From Cryobacterium sp. (lineage in GTDB: Bacteria; Actinomycetota; Actinomycetes; Actinomycetales; Microbacteriaceae), in assembly GCF_025463825.1 (NCBI RefSeq), contig NZ_JAODBG010000119.1, positions 1 to 64,000 of the forward strand: a stretch of DNA of 64,000 nt, in the 5' to 3' direction. Under the pieces are notes generated by a model. The model worked only from the letters and a program-made list of their open reading frames with translations, was not told the origin of the DNA and made no database searches. Made by a program: the position numbers and the translations under genes. This document shows positions 44,276-53,525 of this stretch, in pieces; within the stretch, counting starts at the first letter, position 1; every line of letters starts with the position of its first letter.

Positions 44276-45631
44276 TTAGTGCGCCGGCGCCGGCGGGTCG
44301 GGTTTGAGCTGCGGCAGGGCCTTGGCCGACACCCAGCGGGCCACGATCTTGTCGGCGACGGCGGTGCCGGCCGCTGCGCTGAAGCAGCCGAGCAGGTGCT
44401 CCGGCGTGACGTTGCCGTGCCGGTGGGTGCGGGCGTAGGCGCGCAGTGCCGTGAAGAACGCCTCGTCGCCGATGGCCTGGCGCACGGCGTGCAGGGCGAG
44501 CGCCCCGCGCTTGTACACCCGGTCGTCGAACATGTCCTGCGGGCCGGGGTCGCCCACGACGATGTTCTTGGGCAGGGCGTCCAGCTCGGCTCGGTGCAGC
44601 ACGGCGCTCGCGTGCGCGGTGATCCCGCCGCTGGCCTCCGCCCAGATCCATTCGGCGTAGCAGGCGAAGCCCTCGTGCAGCCAGATGTCGGCCCACCGGG
44701 TGAGGGTGAGGCTGTTGCCGAACCACTGGTGGGCCAGTTCGTGCGCGATCAGCCGGTCGCTTCCGTGCAGGCCGTCGACGTGGTTGCGGCCGAACACGCC
44801 GAGGCCGTGCGCTTCGAGTGGGATCTCCAGTTCGTCGTCGGTGACGACGACCGCGTACGCCGGGAACGGGTAGGGGCCGAAGGCCGCGCTGAACACGGCG
44901 ATCATCTCACCGAGCCGGGCGAAGTCCACGGCCACCTGGCGGGCCAGTGCGGGTGGGAAGAACAGGCTGTGCGCCACCGGTGCGGCGGCGATGTCGTGCC
45001 GGCGGTACCGGCCGATCTGCACGCTGGCCAGGTAGGGCGCCATCGGCTCCACGACGCCGAAGGTCCAGGTGGTGCGGCCGGAGCGGGTGCTCTTGGCCAG
45101 CACCGGCCCGTTGCTCACCACCGTGTACGGCGCCTCGCAGGTGAGCTGGATGCGGAAGGAGGCCTTGTCCCTGGGGTGGTCGTTGCACGGGAACCAGGAC
45201 GGCGCCCCGCTGGGCTGGCCGGCGACGAGCACGCCGTCGGTGAGCTCCTCCCAACCCACCTCGCCCCAGTGGCTGCGCACCGGATGCGGCGCCCCGCGGT
45301 ACCGCACCGTCACCTCGAACGGCTCCCCCGCGACCAGCGGTGTCGCCGGCGTGATCACGAGCTTCCGCGCCGAATGCACGATTTTCGCGGCCGGGGCACC
45401 GGCAACGGTGACCTTCTCGACGGTGAGGCCGGCCAGGTCCAGGCTGAACCGGTCCAGCCCGGTGAGGGCCCTGGCCCGGATCGTGGCCGTGGCGGTCAAC
45501 CGGTTGGTGGCGACGCGGTAGTCCAGGTTCAGGTCGTAGTGGTCGACCCGGTAGCCGCCGTTGCCGCTGGCGGGCAGGTATGCGTCACCCGCGGACGCGG
45601 ATCCGTGCACGGGGGGCGGAGTTTGCAACAT
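44276..45631 (-). CDS. M1-family zinc metallopeptidase
   Basis: A 451-aa aminopeptidase of the compact M1 type: N-terminal beta-sandwich (VDHYDLNLDYRVATNRLTAT), the catalytic HELAHQWFGN with downstream Glu in WLHEGFACYAEW, and a short C-terminal helical part. No signal peptide is visible. It lies 6 bp downstream of the Pls/PosA synthetase stop, so the two are one operon; it could process, recycle or detoxify the synthetase product, or simply be a general peptidase. The absence of a GAMEN exopeptidase motif was not verified residue by residue. Confidence 0.87.
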   Translation of the reverse strand: MLQTPPPVHGSASAGDAYLPASGNGGYRVDHYDLNLDYRVATNRLTATATIRARALTGLDRFSLDLAGLTVEKVTVAGAPAAKIVHSARKLVITPATPLVAGEPFEVTVRYRGAPHPVRSHWGEVGWEELTDGVLVAGQPSGAPSWFPCNDHPRDKASFRIQLTCEAPYTVVSNGPVLAKSTRSGRTTWTFGVVEPMAPYLASVQIGRYRRHDIAAAPVAHSLFFPPALARQVAVDFARLGEMIAVFSAAFGPYPFPAYAVVVTDDELEIPLEAHGLGVFGRNHVDGLHGSDRLIAHELAHQWFGNSLTLTRWADIWLHEGFACYAEWIWAEASGGITAHASAVLHRAELDALPKNIVVGDPGPQDMFDDRVYKRGALALHAVRQAIGDEAFFTALRAYARTHRHGNVTPEHLLGCFSAAAGTAVADKIVARWVSAKALPQLKPDPPAPAH

Positions 45632-45637
45632 AGAAGG

Positions 45638-48600
45638 TCAAGTCTTCCACGGCGGCCGGTGCCACGGCGCAATCGGGTTGCCGGACCAGAGGGAGTCGGT
45701 GGGCACCCGCTCGCCCCGCATCACCAGCGACCCCGGCCCGACGGTGGCGTTGTCGTCGATCCGGGCCGCGGGCAGGATCACGCTGTTGGGCCCGAGGGTG
45801 CCGCCGGTGCCGATCGACACGGTGTCCAACTGCATGATCCGGTCGTGGAACAGGTGCGTCTGCACGACGCAGCCGCGGTTGACGCTACTGCCGGCGGCGA
45901 GGTGCACCAGGTCGGCTTCCGGCAGCCAGTACGACTCGCACCACACGCCCCGCCCGATGGTGGCGCCCAGCGACCGCAGCCACAGCGCCAGCGCCGGGGT
46001 GCCCGACGCGTTCTGCGCGAACCACGGCCGGGCGACCATCTCCACGAAGGTGTCCGACACCTCGTTCCGCCAGATGAACGACGACCAGAGCGGATGCTCC
46101 GACACCCGGATGCGCCCCACCAGCAGCCACTTGGCGGCGCTGGTCAGCGCCGCCGCGACCACCCCGGCGGCCAGCAGCACGAACGGGGACAGGAGCAGTG
46201 CCACCCCGGGCCCGGCCGCCAGCCACAGGGCATCGAGCCCGGCGAGCACGCCAAGGCCGATCCACGCGGAGACGAAGACGGGCACCAGGCGGAGCACCTC
46301 CCACAGCGACCGGGCCAGGATCAGCCGGGCCGGCGGGTGGAAGGTGCGGGCCTCGTCGATGTCGGTCACCCGGCGGCGGAGGCGGGTGGGCGGGTTGCCC
46401 AGCCAGGAGGAACCGCGCTTGGCCTTCCGCGGGGTGGACGACAGCACGGCCACGAGGCCGTCCCGCGGCACGGTGCGGCCGGGCCCGGCGATGCCGCTGT
46501 TGCCCAGGAAAGCCCGCCGGCCGATCTTGGCGCGGCCGATGCGCATCCAGCCGCCGCCGAGTTCGTAGCAGGCGACCATGGTGTCGTCGGCGAGGAACGC
46601 GCCGGGCGCGATGGTGCTCAGCGACGGCACCAGCAGCACGGTGGACGCCTCGACGCCGGGGCCGACCTTCGCGCCGAGCAGCCGCAGCCACACCGGAGTG
46701 AGCAGGCTGGCGTAGACCGGGAACAGCAGGGTGCGGGCGCCGTCGAGCAGCCGTTCGGTCATCCAGACCTGCCAGCCCACCCGGCTGCGCACCGCGTGGT
46801 GTCCCTCGGTCAGGCCGAGGCCCAGCAGCCGCACCGCCCCGATGACGGCGCCGGCGTAGAGCAGGCCGGCGGCGAGAACGGCACCCGGCACGGCCAGGGC
46901 GGCCCGGCCGAACGCGCTGCCCAGGCTGCCGGCGTCACCGATGGCCAGGCCCACGATGAGCAGGCCGAGCAGCACGGCCGCGGCGGGGATGCCGGCCAGC
47001 GCGACCGAGCCGGCGCCGTAGGCGATGAGCCAGCGCCGGCGGGCGGGCGGGCGTTCGATTGGCCAGGCCCGGCGGGCTGAGCCGACCCGCACGGCGGGCG
47101 AGCCGGCCCAGCGTTCGCCGCGCGGCACCCGGCCGGATACGGCCGAACCCGGTTCGATCTCGGCGCCGTCGCCGATCTTCGCACCGCCCAGCATGGTGCT
47201 GCGGGAGCCGACCACGGCATCCGCGCCGATGCGCACCCGGCCGATGCGCAGGATGTCGCCGTCGAGCCAGTAGCCGGCCAGGTCCACCTCCGGTTCGATC
47301 GCCGCGCGCTCGCCGATGCTGAGCATCCCCGTGACCGGCGGCACCGAGTGCAGGTCGACGCCGGGTTCGATGCGGGCGCCGAGCATGCGGGCGTAGTAGC
47401 TGATCCACGGCGCCCCGGCGAGGCTGGCGGCGTCGACGAAGTGGGCGACCTGTTCGGCCAGCCACAGCCGCAGGTGCACCCTGCCGCCGCGGGGGTAGTT
47501 CCCCGGGGTGACGCCGCGCAGCAGCAGCCGGGCCACGCCGACGGAGATGGCGATCTTGCCCAGCGGGGTGACGAGCAGCACGAAGCCGGCCAGCACCCAC
47601 CACCACGAGATGGAGGGGGCGAAGGAGGCGCCGGCGGCGGCGAGCACATTGTTGGCCGCCATCAGGTACACCAGCCAGCGGGCGCCGATGAGCAGGTGCA
47701 GCGGCACGCCCAGCAGGCTCTGCAGCAGCCCGGTCTGCGCCGGGACCGGCAGCACCTGCCGGCTGCGGCGGGCCACCGGCGGCAGGCGGCTGTCGAGTTC
47801 GTCGGCCAGCGCGCCGATGCGGGGGTGGTCGTAGATGTCGCTGATGCGGGTGTCGGGAAAGCGCTCGCGGATGGCGGCGACGAACTGGGCCGCCGAAAGG
47901 GAACCGCCGCCGTAGGCGAAGAAGTCGCTGTCCGCGTCGGCGACGGGCACACCGAGGATCGCGGCCCAGTGCCCGGCGAGCCAGCCGGCGGTGCCGCGCA
48001 GCGCAGCCGTGCCGGTGGTGCTGCCGCCGGGCAGCGGCCAGGGCAGCGCGGCCCGGTCGACCTTGCCGGAGGTGCGGGTGGGGATGTTCTCGACGACGGT
48101 GAGCAGCGGTACCAGGGCGGCGGGCAGTGCGGTGCGCAGCGCGTCGGATGCGGCGGGCAGGTCGAACCCGCCTGGTTCGGTCGGTGCGGCGTCGGTGAGG
48201 GACAGGTAGCCGACCAGCACCTGGTTGCCGGCCGGGGTGGTCTGCACGACGGCGGCGGCGCCGGCCACGCCGGGCAGCGCCTGCAGGGCGGCGTCGATCT
48301 CGCCGAGCTCGATGCGCCGGCCGCCGAGCTTGATCTGGTCGTCGGCGCGGCCCACGAACACCAGGCCGGCCGGATCGAACCGCACGAGGTCGCCGCTGCG
48401 GTAGGCGCGCTGCCAGCCGAGGCCGGCGTGCGGGGCATACTTCACGGCATCCTGCGCCGGGTCGAGGTAACGGGCCAGGCCGACACCGCCGATGATCAGC
48501 TCGCCGGTCTCGCCGGCGCGCACCCGGTTGCCGGCCGGGTCGACCACGGCCAGGCTCCAGCCGTCCAGCGGCAGGCCGATACGCACCGGGTCGCTGCCGT

Positions 48601-49666
48601 CCAGCAGGGCGCCGCAGGCCACGACCGTGGCCTCGGTGGGGCCGTAGGTGTTCCACACTTCGCGGCCGCGGGCGCTGATGCGGGCGGCCAGCTCGGGCGG
48701 GCAGGCCTCGCCCCCGAAGATCACCAGGCGCACGTTCTCGAGGGCCTCCTCGGGCCAGAGCGCGGCGAGGGTGGGCACGGTGGAGACCACGGTGATGCCG
48801 TGCGCGATCAGCCACGGACCGAGGTCGGCGCCGCTGCGCACCAGGGTGCGTGGGGCGGGTACCAGGCAGGCCCCGTTCCGCCAGGCCAGCCACATCTCCT
48901 CGCAGGAGGCGTCGAACGCGACCGACAGCCCGGCCAGCACCCGGTCGCCGGGGCCGATGGGTTCGCGGGCGAGGAACAGGCCGGCCTCGGCGTCGACGAA
49001 CGCGGCCGCCGACCGTTGGGTGACGGCGACGCCCTTGGGCACGCCGGTGGAGCCGGAGGTGAAGATGATCCAGGCGTCGTCGTCGGGGGCGGGCATGGGT
49101 TCGCCCCAGTGCGCCAGCGACGGATCCTCCTCCGCGGTCAACGGCCGGTCGGTGAGCACACCGGCATCGAGGCCGTCGCGCACTGTGAAGACGCCGCCGG
49201 CGCCGATCACGCCCACCACTCGGGCCTCACCGAAGACCAGGCGGGCGCGTTCCTCGGGGTCGTCGGCGTCGACGGGCACGTAGGCGGCGCCGACGACGAG
49301 GGTGGCCAGGATCGACAGGTACAGCTCGCGGGTGCCCGACGGGATGCGGATGCCGACGGTGTCGCCGCGGCGCACACCGGCCCGGCTCAGCCGCACGGCC
49401 TGCTCGTTGACCAGCCGCACGACGCGCCGGTAGCTCAGGGCGCCGGTCGCGTCCTCGAGCGCGAGCGCTGTGGGGTGTTCCTCGGCCGTGGCCAGCAGGA
49501 TCTCCACCAGGGTGCGCTCCGGGTGCACCAGGTGGCCGGCATCCAGCACGCCCTGCTCGTGGGCGGGCGCCGACGGGGGCCCGCCGGCCGGGATGGTCGG
49601 CGGCACCGTGTCGGTGTCGGCGGACTCGGCGACGCGCTGGCCGGGCTCCGGGTGGATCTGGGTCAC
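45638..49666 (-). CDS. Pls/PosA-type nonribosomal peptide synthetase
   Basis: A 1342-aa single-module, membrane-anchored synthetase. Residues ~50-520 are an adenylation domain (IIFTSGSTGVPKGVAVTQ, FDASCEEMW, NTYGPTEATV, KVDRAALP with the A10 Lys). A carrier domain follows (FFAYGGGSLSAAQFVA, modified Ser in GGS). The rest is the Pls-type body: about six transmembrane helices around three soluble domains with left-handed beta-helix hexapeptides (IGDGAEIEPGS; IGTGGTLGPNSVI). Homologues (epsilon-poly-lysine synthetase) polymerise basic amino acids without a C or TE domain; the substrate here is unread. Start GTG 49666 with a caggag site. Confidence 0.88.
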   Translation of the reverse strand: MTQIHPEPGQRVAESADTDTVPPTIPAGGPPSAPAHEQGVLDAGHLVHPERTLVEILLATAEEHPTALALEDATGALSYRRVVRLVNEQAVRLSRAGVRRGDTVGIRIPSGTRELYLSILATLVVGAAYVPVDADDPEERARLVFGEARVVGVIGAGGVFTVRDGLDAGVLTDRPLTAEEDPSLAHWGEPMPAPDDDAWIIFTSGSTGVPKGVAVTQRSAAAFVDAEAGLFLAREPIGPGDRVLAGLSVAFDASCEEMWLAWRNGACLVPAPRTLVRSGADLGPWLIAHGITVVSTVPTLAALWPEEALENVRLVIFGGEACPPELAARISARGREVWNTYGPTEATVVACGALLDGSDPVRIGLPLDGWSLAVVDPAGNRVRAGETGELIIGGVGLARYLDPAQDAVKYAPHAGLGWQRAYRSGDLVRFDPAGLVFVGRADDQIKLGGRRIELGEIDAALQALPGVAGAAAVVQTTPAGNQVLVGYLSLTDAAPTEPGGFDLPAASDALRTALPAALVPLLTVVENIPTRTSGKVDRAALPWPLPGGSTTGTAALRGTAGWLAGHWAAILGVPVADADSDFFAYGGGSLSAAQFVAAIRERFPDTRISDIYDHPRIGALADELDSRLPPVARRSRQVLPVPAQTGLLQSLLGVPLHLLIGARWLVYLMAANNVLAAAGASFAPSISWWWVLAGFVLLVTPLGKIAISVGVARLLLRGVTPGNYPRGGRVHLRLWLAEQVAHFVDAASLAGAPWISYYARMLGARIEPGVDLHSVPPVTGMLSIGERAAIEPEVDLAGYWLDGDILRIGRVRIGADAVVGSRSTMLGGAKIGDGAEIEPGSAVSGRVPRGERWAGSPAVRVGSARRAWPIERPPARRRWLIAYGAGSVALAGIPAAAVLLGLLIVGLAIGDAGSLGSAFGRAALAVPGAVLAAGLLYAGAVIGAVRLLGLGLTEGHHAVRSRVGWQVWMTERLLDGARTLLFPVYASLLTPVWLRLLGAKVGPGVEASTVLLVPSLSTIAPGAFLADDTMVACYELGGGWMRIGRAKIGRRAFLGNSGIAGPGRTVPRDGLVAVLSSTPRKAKRGSSWLGNPPTRLRRRVTDIDEARTFHPPARLILARSLWEVLRLVPVFVSAWIGLGVLAGLDALWLAAGPGVALLLSPFVLLAAGVVAAALTSAAKWLLVGRIRVSEHPLWSSFIWRNEVSDTFVEMVARPWFAQNASGTPALALWLRSLGATIGRGVWCESYWLPEADLVHLAAGSSVNRGCVVQTHLFHDRIMQLDTVSIGTGGTLGPNSVILPAARIDDNATVGPGSLVMRGERVPTDSLWSGNPIAPWHRPPWKT

Positions 49667-49800
49667 GCACGCTCCTGTCCGGCTTCCGCGACAAACCGCG
49701 ACGGCGCCAGCGTAGAACCGTCAGGTAACCAGCGGGTGAACACACGTCACATCCCAATTCTCTCCCCGCCCCGCCCCGACCCGATTCCCGCACCGCCAGA

Positions 49801-49866
49801 TAAGGAAAAAGCGCCTGAAAAAGGATGGGATTCCGCAACGGACCCTTAATTCCGGCCGTTGTCCTT
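49801..49866. repeat. 66-bp dispersed element, copy 3
   Basis: TAAGGAAAAAGCGCC ... TTCCGGCCGTTGTCCTT, the same length as the copies at 9255 and 32474. It lies 31 bp past the stop of the EamA gene, in the gap before the synthetase promoter. Confidence 0.6.
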
Positions 49867-49897
49867 TTCGGCGTTCGTGGCCCGGCGCGCTGACAGG

Positions 49898-50860
49898 TCA
49901 GCGGATGCGAGCCCGAACCGCCGTGGCCGCGCAGAGGATCACGGCCAGCGCACCGACCAGCACGACCAGGTCCAGCCGCTCGCCGAGGAGCAGCCCTGCC
50001 CACACGATCGTGAGCACCGGTTGCACCAGCTGGATCTGGCTCACCCGGGCGATCGGACCGATGGCCAGGCCCCGGTACCAGGCGAAGAAGCCCAGGAACA
50101 TGCTCACCCCGGCCAGATACCCGAACGCCAGCCAGGTAGGCGCATCCGCCTGCGGCCAGGCCGGTCCCATCACCACCAGCATCAACGGTGTCATGACCGG
50201 CAGTGCCACGATCAGGGCCCAGCAGATGGTCTGCCAGGAGCCGAGCTCCCGGGACAGCAGCGCACCCTCGCCGTACCCGACCGCCGCGAGCAGGACGGCG
50301 CCCACCAGCAGCAGGTCGGCCGGGTGCAGGCTGTCGAGCCCGCCCGCAGTGAGGGCCACGAAGCCGATCACGGCCGCGACGCCGAGCCCGCTGGCCAACC
50401 AGAACCGTACGGATGGGCGCTCCCGGGCACGCAGCACCGCGACCACCGCCGTGGCGGCCGGGAGCAGGCCGATCACCACGGCGCCGTGCGCGGCCGGCAC
50501 GCTCTGCAGGGCGTAGGACGTGAGGATCGGGAAGCCCGCGATGACGCCCGCGGCCACCACGGCCAGGCGCAACCACTGCCGGCCTCGCGGGAGCCGTTGC
50601 CGCAGCACCGAGAGCACACCGATCGCGAGGATCCCGGCCAGCACGGCCCGGCCCGCACCGACGAACAGCGGGTCGAGCTGGCCGACCGCCACCCGCGTGA
50701 ACGGCAGGGTGAACGAGAACGCGAGCACGCCGATCAGGCCGAAGGTCAGACCGGCTGCGGGTGAGAGGGACCACGGCAACGGGCCGCGGTCCACCGGAGT
50801 GGCCGCAGTCGCCGATAGCGCTGGCGCGAGCGGGACGATAGCGCTATTCTGTGGATTCAT
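49898..50860 (-). CDS. EamA/RhaT-type transporter (DMT superfamily)
   Basis: A 320-aa transporter of ten helices in two EamA repeats (LTFGLIGVLAFSFTLPFTRVA in the first; WLAFGYLAGVSMFLGFFAWYRG in the second), a probable metabolite or amino-acid exporter. I start at ATG 50860, whose codon overlaps the divergent MocR gene start (palindromic CATG at 50858-50861). TATCCT (50871-50866, minus) lies five bases before it. The track ORF begins inside the antisense MocR gene. Confidence 0.85.
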   Translation of the reverse strand: MNPQNSAIVPLAPALSATAATPVDRGPLPWSLSPAAGLTFGLIGVLAFSFTLPFTRVAVGQLDPLFVGAGRAVLAGILAIGVLSVLRQRLPRGRQWLRLAVVAAGVIAGFPILTSYALQSVPAAHGAVVIGLLPAATAVVAVLRARERPSVRFWLASGLGVAAVIGFVALTAGGLDSLHPADLLLVGAVLLAAVGYGEGALLSRELGSWQTICWALIVALPVMTPLMLVVMGPAWPQADAPTWLAFGYLAGVSMFLGFFAWYRGLAIGPIARVSQIQLVQPVLTIVWAGLLLGERLDLVVLVGALAVILCAATAVRARIR

Positions 50861-50873
50861 GCAACAGGATAGC
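50843..50873. promoter_or_regulatory. Shared operator/promoters over overlapping start codons
   Basis: GCTATTCTGT (50843-50852) and ACAGGATAGC (50864-50873) form a 10-bp inverted repeat with one mismatch, centred on CATG. TATTCT (50845-50850) precedes the MocR ATG by 8 bases and TATCCT (50871-50866) precedes the transporter ATG by 5, so both -10 elements lie in the opposite coding region. Upstream CGATAGCGCT occurs twice nearby. Confidence 0.6.
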
Positions 50874-52292
50874 ACCCGGCCGGTCGCTTCGGACGACGAT
50901 TCCGCCCACCTCGCCATCGAACGCCGGCTGCGCTCCCTGGTCGCCCGGCTCCCGGCCGGCGACCGCCTCCCGTCCACCCGCACCCTGGTGCAGGAACACG
51001 CCGCCAGCCCGCTCACCGTGCAGCGCGCCCTGCAGCGGCTGGTGCTCGAGGGCCTCGTGGAGACCCGGCCGGGCGCCGGCAGCTTCGTGGCCCGACCGCA
51101 CGCCGTGCACCGCGCCGACTTCGGTTGGCAGACCACCGCGCTCGGCGCGGCCCGAACCGGCGCCGACGCGATCGGCACCGCCATGGCGAGCGCCGGTCCC
51201 GGCGTGATCGCCCTGCACTCCGGGTATCCCGCCGAGGAGCTCCTGCCCACCCGGCTGGTGCGCACCGCCCTGGTCCGCGCGGCCCGCACCAGCACCGCCG
51301 TCGACCGCGCCCCCGTCGCCGGGCTGCCCGAGCTGCGCAGCTGGTTCGCGGCGGAGCTGGCCCCGGCCGGGGCATCCGCCGCCGCCCCGCCGGCCCCCGA
51401 CGACGTCGTGATCACCCCGGGCGGTCAGAGCGCACTGTCCTCGATCTTCCGGGCGCTGGCCGTGCCGGGCGACGCGATCGTGATGGAGTCGCCCACCTAT
51501 TGGGGCGCCATGGCCGCCGCCCGGCAGGCGGGGCTGCGAATTGTGCCGATCGCACGCGGCGCCGGCGCCCCGTCGGCGGCCGACCTCGACGACGCCCTCG
51601 GGGCCAGCGGGGCGCGCCTGTTCTATGCGCAACCGCACTTCGCCAATCCCACCGGAGCGCTGTGGACCAGCGCCGAGCGCAGCGCCGTCACCGCGGTCCT
51701 CAGCGCCCGCGGGGTGTACCTGATCGAGGACGACTGGGCACACGACTTCGGCATCGAGGCGGATGTCGCCACGCTCGCCGCCGACGACGCCGACGGCCAC
51801 ATCGTCTATGTACGCTCGCTCACCAAAAGCCTCTCCCCCGCCATCCGCGTCGCCGCCGTCGTGGCCCGCGGCCCGGCGCTGGCCCGCATCCAGGCGGACC
51901 GCACCGTGGACGACCTGTACGTGAGCGGCATCCTCCAGGCGGCGGCGGTCGACGTACTCACCGACCCCGGCTGGCGCAGCCACCTCACCCGGTTGCGCGG
52001 GTCTCTGCGCGGCCGCCGCGACGAAATGGCCCGGCAGGTGCGCGGCCGGCTGGGCCCGGACGCTCTCGAGCTGGTCCCCCGGGGCGGCCTGAACCTCTGG
52101 GTGCGCGTCGCTGACGGGGTGGACGTGGCCGACCTGGCCCGCCGCGCCGCCGCGGAGGGGGTGCTCTTCTCCCCCGGCGGCGACTGGTTCCCCGCCGAAC
52201 CGACCGGGTCGTTCTTCCGGCTGAACTACTCCCGCGCCCGCCCGGAACTCTTCGACGGCGCCGTGGCGACCCTGGCCGGCCTGCTGCCCTGA
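50859..52292 (+). CDS. MocR-family GntR/aminotransferase-like regulator
   Basis: A 477-aa PLP-dependent regulator. Residues ~18-75 are a GntR winged helix (LPSTRTLVQEHAASPLTVQR, ETRPGAGSFV), then a class-I aminotransferase-like domain with NPTGALW, EDDWAHDFG and RSLTKSLSPAIRVAAVVA, the Lys being the PLP Schiff-base residue. MocR proteins use PLP ligands to control neighbours; the obvious target is the divergent EamA transporter. ATG 50859 overlaps that gene's start codon; no later methionine fits the domain. Confidence 0.88.
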   Translation: MQQDSTRPVASDDDSAHLAIERRLRSLVARLPAGDRLPSTRTLVQEHAASPLTVQRALQRLVLEGLVETRPGAGSFVARPHAVHRADFGWQTTALGAARTGADAIGTAMASAGPGVIALHSGYPAEELLPTRLVRTALVRAARTSTAVDRAPVAGLPELRSWFAAELAPAGASAAAPPAPDDVVITPGGQSALSSIFRALAVPGDAIVMESPTYWGAMAAARQAGLRIVPIARGAGAPSAADLDDALGASGARLFYAQPHFANPTGALWTSAERSAVTAVLSARGVYLIEDDWAHDFGIEADVATLAADDADGHIVYVRSLTKSLSPAIRVAAVVARGPALARIQADRTVDDLYVSGILQAAAVDVLTDPGWRSHLTRLRGSLRGRRDEMARQVRGRLGPDALELVPRGGLNLWVRVADGVDVADLARRAAAEGVLFSPGGDWFPAEPTGSFFRLNYSRARPELFDGAVATLAGLLP

Positions 52293-52321
52293 CCGACCTC
52301 CCCGCACATCACGCCAGTGGG

Positions 52322-52412
52322 CATGACTCCTGCTATTTCTCGCCGACGACCCGTCGCCGGCCCCGAAACACTGGGCTCGTCGTATCCGTCGAGGAAAACT
52401 GCAGGAGTTATG
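52322..52412. terminator. Inverted repeat between convergent genes
   Basis: CATGACTCCTGC (52322-52333) is inverted, one mismatch, as GCAGGAGTTATG (52401-52412), enclosing further CTCG/CGAG and CGACGA/TCGTCG complementarity. It lies between the MocR stop and the convergent hypothetical gene, overlapping the latter's stop codon, which fits a bidirectional terminator. Confidence 0.5.
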
Positions 52413-53118
52413 CAACTCCCGGGGCGGGCGTGGCGGCCTGCGCCGCCGCGGCGAGCCAGTCGGTCCAGAACTGTTTCCATCCCTCGCCCGCGTCGAAGGT
52501 GGCCAGTTTGTCGTGCGTCACGCCCACCCCCAGTCGGCCCTCCGGCAGCTCATCGGCGGAGAACAGCAACGACCCCAGCGGCTGCCCGGCCATCGCGGCG
52601 TGGAATCGCAGTGCCTTCGAGGCGGGCCTGGACCGCAGCACCGTGTCGATGCCCGGGAGCATCTCGGCGCGGGCGGCGTCGTCGAGCAGGGCGTCGCGCA
52701 GCCGTCGCACCGGTGACGCCAGCACCCGGGAGCGGCTGACGCTGAAGGTGCCGTCGGGCATCTGGCCGGGCAACCGCAGTCCGGCGATGCGCTCGTAGCC
52801 CACCGTCACGCCCTGCGCCCACCATCCGGGCACCCCGTGCTCGGCGTGCACCCACCCGGCGATCGCGGTGTGCCCGGCCAGCCGGCCGGGGCCGGCGTCG
52901 ATCAGCTCGGCCCACTCGTCCCAACTGTGCCCGGTGCTCTCCCGGATCTTCTCATCGGAGTGCAGGGGCTCGGCGGCCCAGGTCCGTGCCCGGGTCGAGG
53001 CCGCTGCCGACGGCCCGGCGGGAGGGGCCTGGGCCGGTGCCGGGCTGACCGGGGCGGCCACCCCGGCCGCCGCCAGTCGGTCCCGGATGCGGCGGGTGAA
53101 CGTGTCGTGAGTGATCAT
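52408..53118 (-). CDS. DUF4287-like hypothetical protein
   Basis: A 236-aa protein starting MITHDTFTRRIRDRLAAAG at 53118 (the track adds 34 residues). The middle block STGHSWDEWAELIDA ... VPGWWAQGVTVGYERI resembles DUF4287 (TGxSWxEWxxxLD ... GWWAQxVTVxYE). The C-terminal part (LPEGRLGVGVTHDKLATFDA, EGWKQFWTDWL) looks like an SRPBCC/AHSA1-type beta-strand and helix region. Function unknown. Confidence 0.6.
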   Translation of the reverse strand: MITHDTFTRRIRDRLAAAGVAAPVSPAPAQAPPAGPSAAASTRARTWAAEPLHSDEKIRESTGHSWDEWAELIDAGPGRLAGHTAIAGWVHAEHGVPGWWAQGVTVGYERIAGLRLPGQMPDGTFSVSRSRVLASPVRRLRDALLDDAARAEMLPGIDTVLRSRPASKALRFHAAMAGQPLGSLLFSADELPEGRLGVGVTHDKLATFDAGEGWKQFWTDWLAAAAQAATPAPGVA

Positions 53119-53213
53119 TGACCTTCCGGGACGAAAGCGGTGCCGCCGAGTGCTCCGCGGCAACCGGAAGTCCAGGTTATTCCCTACAATCGAGGCAGGG
53201 GAGAAAATTCGCA

Positions 53214-53525
53214 ATGACACAGAAGCAGAACAACGAACCAGGCGACGAGTTCGACCGCATCATGATTCCGGCGTTCCTCGCGCGACCGTTCGAGCGCCTC
53301 GGCGGCAGACCGCTCCCGGCGCCTCCTGCCGGCCGGGCCGGTTCCTCCGCCGATGCCGGCCCCGATCGCCCGCGGTACGCGGACGACGAGACCGAGAACC
53401 CGGATGCCGCATCCGCCGACGACGAGCAGCCGGCGCCCCGCGCCTGGTGGGCCGGGTACCGCGGCAAACTGTTGCTCTACGGCGCGGGCACCCTCGTCAT
53501 GGTCTTCCTGCAGTCCCGCGGCTAG
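53214..53525 (+). CDS. Hypothetical protein, one C-terminal helix (103 aa)
   Basis: MTQKQNNEPGDEFDRIMIPA opens an acidic, disordered N-terminal part and a C-terminal hydrophobic segment (KLLLYGAGTLVMVFLQ). It overlaps the next gene by one base (TAGTG), so both are probably co-translated and may form a small membrane complex. No family recognised. Confidence 0.55.
   Translation: MTQKQNNEPGDEFDRIMIPAFLARPFERLGGRPLPAPPAGRAGSSADAGPDRPRYADDETENPDAASADDEQPAPRAWWAGYRGKLLLYGAGTLVMVFLQSRG

Noticed and set aside
44216-47080. 954-aa plus-strand ORF over the M1 peptidase and synthetase genes
   Set aside because: Antisense shadow; both minus-strand genes have complete family motifs.
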